Origin: JAWKTV01 sp041398905
GTDB taxonomy: Bacteria; Planctomycetota; Planctomycetia; Planctomycetales; Planctomycetaceae
DNA length: 64,000 bases
Assembly (NCBI GenBank): GCA_041398905.1
Contig: JAWKTV010000013.1
Span: forward strand, 62,001 to 126,000
Direction: 5' to 3'
The notes below the pieces were generated by a model. That model was not told where the DNA came from. It worked only from the letters and a program-made list of their open reading frames with translations, and did not search any database. Below are positions 1 through 12,321 of this stretch, one piece after another. Position numbers and translations under genes: made by a program. Each line of letters starts with the position of its first letter. The stretch's first letter is position 1.

Positions 1-3000
1 CCACGCGCTGCAACGAAAGTTCTCCGGCGTGCCCTCCGGCCAGATGAACCGCGCCGTCGCATTGACGATCGGCGGAACATCGACGCGTACCGAGGACGTC
101 GCGGCGTCCGCCAGCAGTTGGCCCGACAGTTCGATTCGTTTCACTGTCCAGGGCCGCTCGGTGATGATGCTGGCCGGCGTCGCGGCGGAATCCTCCGGAT
201 CGGGCGGAATGGTCACAATAACGCCCGAGCCATCGGGCGTGGGAATGATGGCCGCCGTCGCTCCGTCAATCTTCACGTCCTGTGAGCTGCTGAAAACCAC
301 GTTCTGGATCGCCAGCGTCACGGGCACCGGTTGAGAGCTGACGCGCATCGCGATATCGAACACGGCGCGGAGTTCGCGTTCCTTGCCCATCAGCAGTTCG
401 TAATCGGCGCTCTGAATGATCCACCCGATCCGCCGGGACTCCGCCAACCGCCAGGCTTCGATGCGGGCGGTCAGCTCCTTCGACACATACGCCGTCTCAC
501 TCGGGACACCATCCGACATCGGCAGCAGCGCGTCCGGCATCGGCGGCGTCTCAACCGCCGCGGACGGCTGCACCGGAGGCGGCGACACAAGTGCTGCCGA
601 TTGTCCCGGTTGAGTGTCGTCCGCCGATCCTGGTAATTCCGTTTGACCATGCAGCGGTCGCGAGGTCACCCACAATCCGCCGCCGAGCAGCCCGACCAGT
701 AACATCCGGCCGACGACAACCGTCGTCGCATGGACTTGCGTCGAGGGTCTGGTGGCCGAATCGCGGACGACCACGCGACGTGGCAGCAAGCCGACGAGCA
801 GAGTCGCCAGCAGCCCCGCCCCCACCATCGGAACGTACGGCTCGGGCACGGACCAGGCGACAACCATCAGGCCGACGGTCCATAATGGGAATCCGGACCT
901 CAGCAACCGGGACCGTGTCTGCCGCAGCAGTAGCCCGATCAGTAGCAGGCCACTGAACACGACCCAACTCCAAGCTCGCGACAGCCCACGGTCCCAGACG
1001 GTCAACTTCACTTCCGTCGGGTTCTCCGACGCCGCCAGTTCCACGATTCCCAGTACTCCCTGCGCCGCCGCTTCGGACTCGATGTTCAGAGGTTCGCGCC
1101 ACCACTCGTCTCGCCGTGCGAGTGGCCCGAGCAGCCGGGCGAGGGGAGCCGTCCGGTGCGTCTCAACAACTTGAACGCGGCCTCCTGAAACGTCTGAACA
1201 GGCGCGACTGCCGGACGGATGTATCCTCCAAACGAAAGGAGCCGCGCCGGCTGGCCACGTCGGCAACGGTATGGCATCCAGGTTCGTCAAGCCACGATCG
1301 CCGGCGGGAGTGGCATAGGAGATCATCACCGTGCGGCCTTTGCCGGCGGGGACGCTGAGCTTCACGGACGTCGGCTCCCGTCGATACAACGCTGGCTGAC
1401 CATCAATCAGGACCTCTTTGACACTGGCGGCCGGTCCCAACCGCAGTTCTTGAGGGCCACCGCAGCCAAGCGGGAAGTCGTAAGTCACCTCGTGCGCGTG
1501 CGTCAGCGCACCGGCGGGGGCGAGTCGGCTCTCCATGCGCATGGCCACCGCCCGGTACGAGCCACCAGCCGGCTGCTCATCGGCGCTCGTAACGGGCAAT
1601 GCCGCCGACTCTTCTTTCGGCATTGGACTCCATTCGGTCATCGGGTCACCGCCGGCTGCAACCCGCTTGAATCGCAGCGTCGGATTCCCGGCCGCAAACT
1701 GCCGCTCAGCCAGTTCCACCAGCACGAAGCCCGGCAAGTCCGGATCCGCACCCAGCGCGCAGTTGCGTGGACATCGCCTGGGCTTGCGGCGACGTCGGCC
1801 AATTGACCGAACTGGCCACCACGTAACCTGACGGCGGAACGAACCCCACTCGACCGCTGAATCGCTGGACATCATCCCATTGCGGAAATGGCCACGGCAA
1901 CGATTGCAGCGGATCGGTCGGGACGAACAACGATTCGATCTCGAACTCGATCGACTCGTTCGCCCGCAGCGCGGATCGGAACTCGATCGTCAACCGCTGA
2001 GACGCTCCGTTCTCCGCAGGCACGACCTCGAAGCTGGCCAGTCCATCTTCGTCAGCCGGCTGCGTTGTACGAACATCGACGACCTTCCACTCGACCGGCA
2101 TTTGCGCCGACAGACGATACTGCGTTCCCTGCTGCCCCGATGCCCGCACTCTGACGACCTGTCGTGAAGGCACCGACAGAAAGTCGACCCAACCGGACAT
2201 GTCGATGTTGACGACCGCTTCGGAAACACCGATCTCGGCCACCACCTCCGGCTCCGGACCAGTCCCCTCAAACGACCATGTCTCCACTCCTCCCGAGCCA
2301 CTGCGGAGGTCCAGCAGACGGTAGTCACTACGCCGCAGTTGCTTGACCTGCAACGGCTGACGGACGTGCAGCACCAGCAGGTGGTCGATGAGATTGGCGT
2401 CGACAACCCTCGGTATCGGCAACGGATGCTGCCCTCCCCAGGTCATCGCCTGAACGCCCTTCACCCGCATTCGCGCGTTGCGGGTTGGCAGGTCCGCAGG
2501 CAGAGTGATTTCAAGTTCCTGCCAACCAGATTGTGGACGCACTCGAAAATTCAGTGGCAGGTCGTTTCCGACAGTCACCGCGACCGGTCGGAATCCCTCG
2601 GCGATTCGCAGACGCAACAGTTTCGTGGGAATCGCGTCGATCTCCAGGTCGGACACAATATCGATGCCAGCTCCCTGAACGGTGGCGGTGATGCTTTCGC
2701 GAACCTGCGGAACAAGTGCCGCCGGAGCGTTCGCCGCGCGTGAGATCGTCAACGCGACCCGCGTCCGTCGCCCTAACCGGATCGTCCATTGGAACAACCC
2801 GCCCTCCGCCGGCGTCGCTGGTCCCGAAACAATTCCTTCCCCGCAACTCAACTGCCGGTCCGGTGGCAGCAAGATCACCAACTCGGAGATGGTGGCGGAG
2901 GGGAGCTGCAAGTCGAACGTCAATTGCTCGCTCGCACGCCGGCCCGCGATCCGCCACGTCGCCGCCAGGCGGTCGGCCTGCCGATGGTCGAGTACGACGA

Positions 3001-3466
3001 AGCCACCATCCGCCGCAGTTCCCCAAACGGCTGGCCTGTCTGGCCAGCGGACATCCGTCAGCAACAAGCCGAGCGGACTCAGCGAGATCGGCGCCTGCCG
3101 CAATCCGTCGCGACGAATGTCGAACTCGCACGTTCCTTCCAGTATGTCACCGTCGAGACGACACTCGTAGCGCGCCCGATGAATCCGCGTCGCTTCAGGC
3201 ATGGCCGTCGAAGTTCCGACCGCGAGCGCGTCCTGGTAATCCCTCAGAAGTCGTGCGGGAATCTCGACCCAATCGCCCGCCGGCCAGTTGGCCTGGTCGT
3301 CAGCCGGCACGGTCACGACACGGAGATCACTTGCCGTCGTTGGGCCGTCCGCGGCAGCGCATGTCATCGGACACGGCAGCCCGCCGGGCGTCAGCAGCCA
3401 GCCGACCATCGCCAGCAGTACGGTCAGCCTCTGGCGCGTGAACTGGAACGGGAGAGAGCCGATCAT
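1..3466 (-). CDS. Large exported membrane protein of unknown function (3' end beyond window; frameshift near 1755)
   Basis: The start at 3466 overlaps the stop of the upstream gene by four bases (ATGA), so the two are probably translationally coupled. The N-terminus has a signal-peptide-like hydrophobic stretch (about residues 12-32). It is followed by about 550 residues of beta-rich, presumably extracytoplasmic sequence. The first frame stops at 1706, but a second frame is open from about 1760 to the window edge and reads as normal protein. It contains three hydrophobic segments encoded around 960-900, 890-790 and 715-665, followed by a Pro-rich linker and another beta-rich domain. The shift lies in a GCGCGC run at 1755-1760 and looks like an indel error. 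At least 1,150 residues are encoded here. I recognise no enzyme motif, so the function is unknown; a surface or periplasmic role is inferred from topology only. Confidence 0.7.
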
Positions 3467-6400
3467 GACTGGGGGCCGCTCCCTTGCGGCTCGAAACGCG
3501 GCAACTGAGCCATCGTCGGCTGCTCGGCAATCGAATCAGAAACCACCGGTCGACTGCCCACGCTCGAACGCTCGACGGCAGCGGGCGGCAACCGCGACCG
3601 GCGATCCTGCGGCACTGTCCGCTGAATCTGCAGCCCGACCGCCAGCGTCGCACACAGCAGCCCGAGCAGCACCGGTTGCAGCAACACCTCCACAGCCTCG
3701 GCCGCGAACACCCCCGCCAGCGACACCAGGAATCCCGCCAGCAGCAGCGTAAGGACGTTGCGAGTCACCGGGAACGACCACAAGAGATACGACACCAAGA
3801 GAGCCGTGGTTGAACCAACAAAGATGATGACCCACAAACTCGCGGTGCGCACTTCGACGACCGACAACTCGCCAACACCCTGGAAGCCGTAGACATGATT
3901 AGCCGACTCCCCGACTTCCACGCCGAACGCGTCCGCCGGCAAATTGCCGATCAAAGGCCCCCAAAGCTGTTCTCTGACCTGCTCGTAAGCCGGCCGCAGT
4001 TGCCGCGAGAAGATCACTCCCGGCTCCCACTCGAACAACGGCGACACGCCACGCGGATACGTCAGCAGACACTGCTCGTCCGTCGTCAGCACTTCGACAA
4101 ATGACTCGTCGATCGCCACGCCTGCCGGGAACCGGGGTAGCGGCACGCGGGTCACTTCGATGGGAACGAGGGGTCTGGCGTTCGGCCCCGCATACAGCAT
4201 CGTCAGCCAGCCCCCCTCGCCTGCGGCGGGGAGTTGGATGCGGTAGTCAAACTTCGCGCCAGACACAATCCATTCGCTCTCGACCTCGACGCCGTTCCAG
4301 AAGAACCGCGGCGGTGCGACTTCCTCGACGAAGCCCAATAACAGCTCACGCAGCGGTTGGTCGATGCGATAGGCCACCGCGACCTGACTGCGGCCCCCGT
4401 CATCGAAGACCAGCCGCGCGAGATGTGCCTTGGAAATCCGATAGCTCTGCGGGGACTGCGCGATCGACGTCTCGATCGTCACGGGGAAACTGTCGACCGA
4501 CTCCTGCGTGAACCAGACAAGATTCGAAGCGGTCGTCACTGGTTGCCAGCGGGCGTCACGCGGCGTCACGCCCGCGGTGCCAGAACGCGGTGCCTCGACC
4601 GTCGTCGAAGCGAAGCGGGACTCCCGTAGCTGAAACAGCGGAATGTCAACATCCGTTGAAGCCGACTCTCGCGGCAAGTCGTAACGCAATGTAAACCTGT
4701 AATCCCCCGTCACTCCGCCCGGCAGCGGGACCCGGAGCATGCCGGCGGCGGCCTGCGTCGGCAGCAGGGTGCCGTCCGCCGCGAGAACCTTCACGGCTTC
4801 TGGCAATGCGGCGACTGGAATGACTGGGAAGCTCGGCGGCGGAACCAGCAGCAACTCGTTCAACCGTCCGTACCGGACCTGGCAATCGATGCTTTGATTG
4901 ATCTGCACCCGCGAACTCTCCAGTGCCGCCAACTGCAGGCTGGTCGTCGCATTCACCTGCAACGGGTGGACCACGATCTGTCCGGCGATCACCTCGTTGT
5001 TCTGTCCCAACTGATAGACGGCATCACGGGCCGGCTGATACTCGCGGGACTTGAGCCACTCGTCGGCCAGCGGGTCGTCGAGCGGGTGGCGGTCGGCATC
5101 GGCGTCGAGCATGGGTTCAACCGCGACCGTTCCCCGCACCACCACCCAGGCGGGCAGGACGCGATCGGCTTCGACTTCCGGCAGGACGGCCGAGAAGCGG
5201 TCACCGGCGATCGGCTGTGAGTAAGTCAAACGGATCGTTCCGGCCCCTGTCAGCGGCGGACTGAAATGAATGATCTGCCGCTGCCCCGGAAACGTCGTCG
5301 AAGCGTCGCTCCCGTCCAGCACCGTGACCTCCTTACTGGTGGTCTGCAGGTTCCACCCCTCGCCTGCGCCGGCCGGCCAACGCAGCACCAGGTCCGCCAA
5401 CTCTCCAGAGTCCACTCGAATCTCGTAATCCAGCGCCAGTTCGACCTGTTCGTCCGAAAGAGTGACCAGCGCCCGCGGCCGAATCGTCGACGTCGGATAG
5501 TTCTCCCGCAGCAGGAGCGCCAGCTTGAAAGGCTGCGACTTGAAACGATATGCGGTCCGCACGAAGGGCAGATCGGTCTGCACGCTGCTGGCGTCCTCGC
5601 GCTCGACGTTCTCATGGTCACCCGCGCCATGCCGGAGCACGCTATAACCACGCATCTCGCCAATGCCAACGGTCCCGGCCTCGCGCAGCGCATCGCGGAC
5701 GCCGAAACCATCAATCACGACGAGCCCACCATCCTCCGGAAACGTTCGCTGCAAGACCCAGTCCAGTCGTACATCGCCGCGATCATTCGGCTCAATGGCG
5801 ACTTCAATCGCGCCCTCCGAGTCGACAGGCGTGTGCTGCTTGTATCCATTGCCCGACAGGGACTGCAGTTTGAAGTCCGTCGGCAACTGAATCTTCACGG
5901 TCGACAGACTTCCCTCGATGCTCAACGACTGTGTCGCCAGCAGCCGCAGGTCCGAGGTGTCACGGCCCAAAGTCACGGCGGTGGACGACTGCAGGATCGT
6001 GCCTGGCCGTTCCGACACGACCCGCCAGCCCAGGTCGACGCGCGGCCCCACGATCGTCACCACCAGTGTTGTCACGTCGCCTTCGACGCGAGTGTCGCGA
6101 ACGAGATTGTCTTTGCCGCCCTGGTGCGTCACGTTTGCGGAGGGGATCGTTAATTCCAACTGCGTCGGGAACTGCCGCGGTACATCGGGAAGCGTCAACT
6201 GCAGACTGCTGCCTGCCGGTCCACGCCGAACCGGCACCTGCAGATCGAGCGTCAGCTCATGCACGCCCACCCCGCGAAACATCCAATGCAGGCCTTCGTC
6301 GGGGCCAGCTCCCGCCACTTCACGTGGCACCGGTTCCCGCGGGCCAGCGTACTGCATCCCCCTGACAATCGCCTGAGGAAAACGCAACGGCACATCATAC

Positions 6401-6750
6401 CAGCCTTCATCGCGTGTGATGTGCACGGCCACCCGAGCCTTCAGGTCGACAACGGAACCATCCGGTGCAACGACCCCCTCGAGCTTAAGCGGGCTGAAGT
6501 AGTAAGCGGGAATCGCATCCGCAGGCAGGACGAGCGCACCCGGTTGGGTCGACGCCCCGCCATCTCCCGCCGGACGAGGCTTCTCGGTCGATTCACCAGC
6601 AGTCGGTCCACCAGTCAATCCGGCCGCCGGAGTCGATGTGGATTGAGCCGGAAGCCAGCGTCCCGACACGATCACGAGCAACAAGCACGCGGCAAGCCTC
6701 CCGCGCCTGCCGGCGAGCTTGAGCCAATACCGTGCGATCGTCCTCGACAT
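3463..6750 (-). CDS. Very large exported protein with C-terminal membrane helices, function unknown
   Basis: This is an intact 1,095-residue protein. Residues about 17-36 form a signal peptide or anchor. About 900 residues of beta-rich sequence without Cys-rich or catalytic motifs follow. Residues about 975-1050 contain three to four hydrophobic segments (for example the run starting LWVIIFVGSTTALL). A short, polar C-terminal tail follows. The topology suggests a large periplasmic or surface domain held in a membrane by its C-terminus. It is the first gene of a two-gene unit with the equally large protein that follows with a 4-bp overlap, and the two share the same architecture. I recognise no family; a structural or envelope role is inference. 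Confidence 0.75.
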   Translation of the reverse strand: MSRTIARYWLKLAGRRGRLAACLLLVIVSGRWLPAQSTSTPAAGLTGGPTAGESTEKPRPAGDGGASTQPGALVLPADAIPAYYFSPLKLEGVVAPDGSVVDLKARVAVHITRDEGWYDVPLRFPQAIVRGMQYAGPREPVPREVAGAGPDEGLHWMFRGVGVHELTLDLQVPVRRGPAGSSLQLTLPDVPRQFPTQLELTIPSANVTHQGGKDNLVRDTRVEGDVTTLVVTIVGPRVDLGWRVVSERPGTILQSSTAVTLGRDTSDLRLLATQSLSIEGSLSTVKIQLPTDFKLQSLSGNGYKQHTPVDSEGAIEVAIEPNDRGDVRLDWVLQRTFPEDGGLVVIDGFGVRDALREAGTVGIGEMRGYSVLRHGAGDHENVEREDASSVQTDLPFVRTAYRFKSQPFKLALLLRENYPTSTIRPRALVTLSDEQVELALDYEIRVDSGELADLVLRWPAGAGEGWNLQTTSKEVTVLDGSDASTTFPGQRQIIHFSPPLTGAGTIRLTYSQPIAGDRFSAVLPEVEADRVLPAWVVVRGTVAVEPMLDADADRHPLDDPLADEWLKSREYQPARDAVYQLGQNNEVIAGQIVVHPLQVNATTSLQLAALESSRVQINQSIDCQVRYGRLNELLLVPPPSFPVIPVAALPEAVKVLAADGTLLPTQAAAGMLRVPLPGGVTGDYRFTLRYDLPRESASTDVDIPLFQLRESRFASTTVEAPRSGTAGVTPRDARWQPVTTASNLVWFTQESVDSFPVTIETSIAQSPQSYRISKAHLARLVFDDGGRSQVAVAYRIDQPLRELLLGFVEEVAPPRFFWNGVEVESEWIVSGAKFDYRIQLPAAGEGGWLTMLYAGPNARPLVPIEVTRVPLPRFPAGVAIDESFVEVLTTDEQCLLTYPRGVSPLFEWEPGVIFSRQLRPAYEQVREQLWGPLIGNLPADAFGVEVGESANHVYGFQGVGELSVVEVRTASLWVIIFVGSTTALLVSYLLWSFPVTRNVLTLLLAGFLVSLAGVFAAEAVEVLLQPVLLGLLCATLAVGLQIQRTVPQDRRSRLPPAAVERSSVGSRPVVSDSIAEQPTMAQLPRFEPQGSGPQS

Positions 6751-7709
6751 CGGTCAAAACTCAAGCGAAGAGTGCCAGACGACAGTCGATGTTCCCGCAA
6801 CATCACGGGCCGCTAACGCCAACAGACGTGAAAAACCGGAAGAACACCCGCGACGCAGCGAGCACACGTCCAGACAACTGGGTCGATCGCAGGGGCAATA
6901 GTCGGATAGCGCTACTGACACTCGACCCCGCAATCACGGTAAGGGCTGTTTAGGAATGGCGTTGCGAATGGTCAGGTAACCGAACCGCCCACAACACACG
7001 CGCCTGCCAGAGACTGCCCACCGGCACCGAGCCAACGCTCAAATTCCAGGGCGGCCCCGATTACCACTTGCCCCCCCGCGTTGCATCGTACCTCCTGTGC
7101 GATGGACCGCCAAGAACGACTCCGGAAGTTCACGGGAATGACAGGCACATCTCAACTTCGAGTGAAACCGCTTCACTCCCCAGCAAACTCGCGAGTTCAC
7201 TAGCAAATCCAGGCGTTTCCATTCGATGACCTGCGTCGACTTGTCAGGTACATACTCGCGACCGAGCAACTTTCCCTTCCGACCCGTCAGCAATGCGGTG
7301 ACAGCCCGGTCGGCTGCATGGGCGGGAACATCCGGCTCTCTGAAAACGTGGAGCGTCAACGACAATGCCACTCGCAATCCCGCTGATGCTCCCTCGGGTC
7401 TCGGCCGACCAGCAGCATCACGTTTCGCACCGCAAGCAATGGCACGACTCGCCAAGGCTGTTGAACTGCAACACACCCAGTATCGCTTAGCAATTTCCCG
7501 GTAAATACAGATGCGCCCCCGTGGAAGACTGATGCCGTCTTGACATCGCATCCACACATCTGAATATGACGTAATTCACGTCGACTTCGAGCCACGAAGT
7601 TGCATCATTCCGCAACAACAGTGACAACTGTCTGTCACCACTGCTGCTAGAGTCCCTCCGTCGGGGTGATTTCCTCATCAATGCCAACCCAGCAGTCAGG
7701 TCTTCACAC
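6751..7709. other. 959-bp intergenic region, no convincing gene
   Basis: This is a divergent intergenic region between the large-protein operon (leftward) and the LuxR-type regulator (rightward). Open frames of up to 172 codons exist on both strands at 7039-7557, but they overlap each other, have unusual residue composition and resemble no family I know. The sequence is visibly less GC-rich than the neighbouring genes. Two small inverted repeats lie near the right end. It may hold promoters for both sides or remnants of a decayed gene. Confidence 0.5.
7568..7638. promoter_or_regulatory. Two short perfect inverted repeats upstream of the LuxR-type gene
   Basis: GACGT-5-ACGTC at 7568-7582 and GTGACA-6-TGTCAC at 7621-7638 are perfect palindromes, the second about 70 bp before the regulator start. 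LuxR-type proteins bind such dyads as dimers, so autoregulation is possible. This is inference from position and symmetry; short dyads also arise by chance. Confidence 0.3.
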
Positions 7710-8396
7710 ATGGTTGATTTTCAACAATCCGCTATGAATTCGCGACACGACCCCAGCGTGATCTTGATTTTGAGAGATCGACTTCTCTCGGATGCGATCG
7801 TGTCCAACCCCTCCTTGACGCGCCAGGTGAGCGTTCTCGGGGTCGTCACCGAATTGCGAGAGGGACTCGATCTTCTCGCTCGATCCGCACCGACATTGCT
7901 GCTCGTCGACGAGATGAACTTCGCGACCGGCTTCCGTCTCCTGGCGGAGGCACTGCCCATTCGCATGCGCGAGACCAAGCTCGTCCTGTTTGCGGATCAC
8001 CTGACCGACGCACAACTCGAACTGGCCATCAACGGCAGCGTCAGTGGACTGGTGTCGCATCGTGACAGCGTGGACGAGTTGATCACAGCGCTGCTGCGGG
8101 CGTACGACGGGGCGATGCCAATCTCGCTGGCGATCGGCGATCGCATCGCACGGCATGCTCGAACCGGGAAACTCCAGGCGATTCGCCGCAGCAACCTCGG
8201 ACACTTTTCGGACCGTCAACTGGAAGTGCTGGTCCACCTCGCCGAAGGGAAGCGGGTCCGGGAGATCGCGGACCTCACCAACCTGACGGAGAAGGCGGTG
8301 GAGAGTCACAAGTACCGCCTGATGAACCGGCTGGGCATCCATGACCGCGTCGAACTCTGCCGCTGGGCAATCCGCGAAGGATTGATCGGCGCCTGA
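7710..8396 (+). CDS. LuxR-family response-regulator-like transcription factor
   Basis: This 228-residue protein has an N-terminal receiver-like domain (about residues 15-135) and a C-terminal LuxR/GerE helix-turn-helix (about 160-225). The HTH signature is clear: FSDRQLEVLVHLAEGKRVREIAD, then LTEKAVESHKYRLMNRLGI. In the receiver, an Asp in the LLLVDEMN strand sits where the phosphoacceptor is expected, but the N-terminal acidic pair is reduced to one Asp and the region after the Asp is atypical, so phosphorylation is uncertain. No histidine kinase is adjacent, which makes it an orphan regulator. It converges on the tad genes across a hairpin, so it is not in their operon. Confidence 0.85.
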   Translation: MVDFQQSAMNSRHDPSVILILRDRLLSDAIVSNPSLTRQVSVLGVVTELREGLDLLARSAPTLLLVDEMNFATGFRLLAEALPIRMRETKLVLFADHLTDAQLELAINGSVSGLVSHRDSVDELITALLRAYDGAMPISLAIGDRIARHARTGKLQAIRRSNLGHFSDRQLEVLVHLAEGKRVREIADLTNLTEKAVESHKYRLMNRLGIHDRVELCRWAIREGLIGA

Positions 8397-8527
8397 ACGA
8401 CCGCTCACGTCGATTGATCGGCTGATAGACGAAGCACTGCACGCGCGACTGACCGGCATGCGATAGACGCCGATTCTTGCCCGATGCCGTGCCGGCGTTG
8501 TGGACGTTTCAAAGCTGCGAACACGTG

Positions 8528-8550
8528 GCCCGGCAACGCCACTGCCGGGC
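8528..8550. terminator. Hairpin between convergent genes (likely bidirectional terminator)
   Basis: GCCCGGCA and TGCCGGGC form a perfect 8-bp stem around a 7-nt loop. It lies between the ends of the LuxR-type gene and tadC. There is no U-tract, so factor-independent termination is not certain. The core, CCCGGC-9-GCCGGG, recurs at 36872-36892. Confidence 0.45.
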
Positions 8551-8663
8551 TGCACTGCTCGCCTACCTCACAACCGGCGACTCGTAACGGCGTCAACGAA
8601 AGCGGGACGGCAACCGAGTGCCCTCCCGCAAGATTCCGATGTTTCCAGCGCGACTTCGCCGGA

Positions 8664-9587
8664 TCACACGGTCAGCAGGTTGCGGATCATCATGATGGCG
8701 GCAGGGCCGACGAGCACCACGAAGATCCCTGGGAAGATGAACAGCACGAGCGGGAAAATCATCTTCACGGCCGTCTTGGCGGCCTTCTCTTCCGCGAGCT
8801 GCGAACGCTTGGTCCGCATCGACTGCGACTGCACTCGCAGGGCCTGAGCGATCGACGAACCGAAGCGGTCCGCCTGAATCATGATCGCCACGAGGGCTTT
8901 CACGTCGTCGACGCCGGTACGCACACCCAGATCATGCAGCACCTCGCGACGGGGGCGTCCCATCTGCAACTGCATGTTCGCCAGGTCGAACTCCGAGCAA
9001 AGCGCGGGAGACGAGTCGCTCAACTCTCCGGACACGCGTCGCAGGGCGGCATCCAGTCCCAGGCCGGCCTCCACGCACACCACCAAGAGGTCCAGGGCGT
9101 CCGGCAGACTCAAGAAAATCTGCTCCATGCGCGACGACCGCAAGATCATCAGCACAATCTCCGGGCCGTAGAAGCCCAGCCCGCCCGTGATGACCACCGA
9201 GCTGAGGGCGCCAAACTCGAACCCATACTTGAACAGTCCGTATCCGCCCCCCAGCAACACGCCGGAGACCAGCAGCAAAGTCTTGATCGCCAGATAGAAC
9301 GTGGGTGCGTTCACATTGTGAAAACCGGCGTTCGAGAGCCGAACTTTCAGTTCGTTCTCTTCCAGTTCGGTCTTGGGCTTGAGCGCCTGAGAGAGTTTGG
9401 GGGCGGCCGCCTTGAGGACGGCTCCCATGGCAGTCTGCTTGCCATCCCCGCGCTTACGCGGATCCTTCAGTTCTTCGAGCCGCTCCGACGCGCGCGAGTT
9501 GTTGCCCGACAGCATCGTGGACACCGCCCACACGCCGGTGGCGATGGCGAAGAAGGCCAGATAGGGGACGAGTTCGGCGATGTTCAT
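8664..9587 (-). CDS. tadC: Type II secretion system F domain protein, TadC-like
   Basis: This is a 307-residue inner-membrane platform protein of the Tad (tight adherence) type IVc pilus machine. Hydrophobic segments lie near residues 6-26, 100-150 (two) and 275-305. The T2SSF core lies between (about 160-285), including the LPDALDLLVVCVEAGLGLDAAL region typical of the family. It follows tadB by 75 bp on the same strand, and tadA precedes both, the canonical tadABC order. TadB and TadC together form the platform on which the TadA ATPase acts. The start at 9587 gives the expected N-terminal membrane segment. Confidence 0.9.
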   Translation of the reverse strand: MNIAELVPYLAFFAIATGVWAVSTMLSGNNSRASERLEELKDPRKRGDGKQTAMGAVLKAAAPKLSQALKPKTELEENELKVRLSNAGFHNVNAPTFYLAIKTLLLVSGVLLGGGYGLFKYGFEFGALSSVVITGGLGFYGPEIVLMILRSSRMEQIFLSLPDALDLLVVCVEAGLGLDAALRRVSGELSDSSPALCSEFDLANMQLQMGRPRREVLHDLGVRTGVDDVKALVAIMIQADRFGSSIAQALRVQSQSMRTKRSQLAEEKAAKTAVKMIFPLVLFIFPGIFVVLVGPAAIMMIRNLLTV

Positions 9588-9662
9588 GATCGTTCGGACT
9601 TACGGCGTTGGGGAACAACTTCGACTGCAATTCGCAAGCGGGCTGCCAGCGGCTCTCACAAC

Positions 9663-10635
9663 TCACACCTTGATCGCGATGATTTTCTTGATCGCGAACG
9701 CTCCGAGAATCTGCAGGAACACGGCTCCGCCGATCATCTGCTTGCCCAGCGGGTCTTGGAACAACAGCATCACGTAGTCGGGATTCAGCTTCCACACCGC
9801 GAAGAACAGCAGAATGGGCAGCGCCATCAGCACGCTGCCGCTGATCCGGCCTTCACCGGTGAGCGCCTGCACCTGCCCCTGGATTCGGAACCGGTCACGC
9901 ACGATGTGACTGATCTTGTCGAGAATTTCGGCGAGGTCACCACCCGACTGCCGCTGAATCGCGACCGCGGTCGAGAAGAACTTGTAGTCCAGGTTGGGCA
10001 CCCGCTTGTAGATGTTCCGCAACGACTGTTCGAGCGGAATACCCAGGTTCTGCTCTTCGTAAGCGATGCCGAATTCCTTGCTGATCGGTTCCGGCATTTC
10101 GTCGACGACGACGTGCATGCCCGAGGCCAGCGAATGCCCCGAACGGAGTGCCCGGCCGATCAGTTCCAGTGCGTCCGGCAGTTGCTTGCCGAACTTCTTG
10201 AACCGCCGACTGCGACGCCACATCAGCCACATCAGCGGTGTCGAGCCCAGGAACAGGGCCACCACCGGATACAACGGCACCGGCAGTCTGAGCAGCATCG
10301 ACATCACCGCACCGAACAGCCGCCATCCCGCAGCAGATGAGAAAGAACTGCTCCGCTTTGATCGGTGAGTCGGCCTGCACGAACAGCAGCTTCAGGTCCG
10401 TGAAGCGGCTGACGAGATTGTTGAACATCCCCGCCAGGCCGCTCACACCTTCCTGCAGCAGCGCTTCCCGGGTCAGCTCTCCTTCGCCACCGGCTTTCTT
10501 CTTGCCCGCCAGCACATCGAGCCGGTCTTCGACCGCACTCTGGGTGAAGTCGCGGATCAGCATGTACAGCGCGCCGACAACTCCGGCCACGCCGAAGAAG
10601 GCGATAAACGAGACGATGGTCGGATCGAGATGCAT
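9663..10635 (-). CDS. tadB: Type II secretion system F domain protein, TadB-like (frameshift near 10320)
   Basis: The N-terminal part (start 10635, first residues MHLDPTIVSFIAFFG) and the C-terminal part (up to 9663) are in different frames but together give a full-length TadB of about 324 residues. The N-terminal TM lies at about residues 8-26. A second hydrophobic region spans the shift. The T2SSF domain carries the LPDALELIGRALRSGHSLASGM motif, and the protein ends with two C-terminal TM segments. The break lies just after LICCGMAA, around 10318-10325, and looks like loss of two bases or gain of one. Because the sequence on both sides is well conserved, an error in the sequence is likelier than a dead gene. 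It is the partner of TadC and TadA. Confidence 0.85.
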
Positions 10636-10779
10636 TGTCGGGTCCGAAGGAGGCTGCTTTGCTGGAGGAAGCGGATCGGCTGCAGGACCAGTGGTCTCCG
10701 TTCAGACCAACCGTTCAGGAATTGCGTGACCGGGCTGGTCAGCTCAGTCGACGTGCGGAGAAGAGGTTCGCGGGCAACT

Positions 10780-12053
<1,274 letters not shown>

Positions 12054-12321
12054 GACTTACGACCTTTTCTCAGCTAAGGGACTCAACCGCGAAGTCCTGT
12101 TGCACGTGGGACGCGCATCGCGGGGATACTGGAACCTAGGTCACAATTCACCGGCGTGCGCCAGAATGTTGAACTTTCACCACCCCGTCGTTGCCCTGAG
12201 ACAACGTTCGCCGCTTGATGCGGGTTGCTCCCGTCAGCCTCCGCTGGCCCCGCTCGACCTTGACCAGTGAACCTGAGAATTGGAATTGGTCGAAAATCAT
12301 CTTTTTGACTAAAGTCCGGCT

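Noticed and set aside
7039..7557. 172-codon leftward open frame in the long intergenic region
   Set aside because: Overlaps another frame on the other strand, has odd composition and matches no family I recognise; kept as intergenic.
8484..10340. 618-codon rightward frame across the tadC and tadB genes
   Set aside because: Antisense shadow of two clear Tad platform genes; rich in His, Gln and Arg as expected of a reverse-frame artefact.
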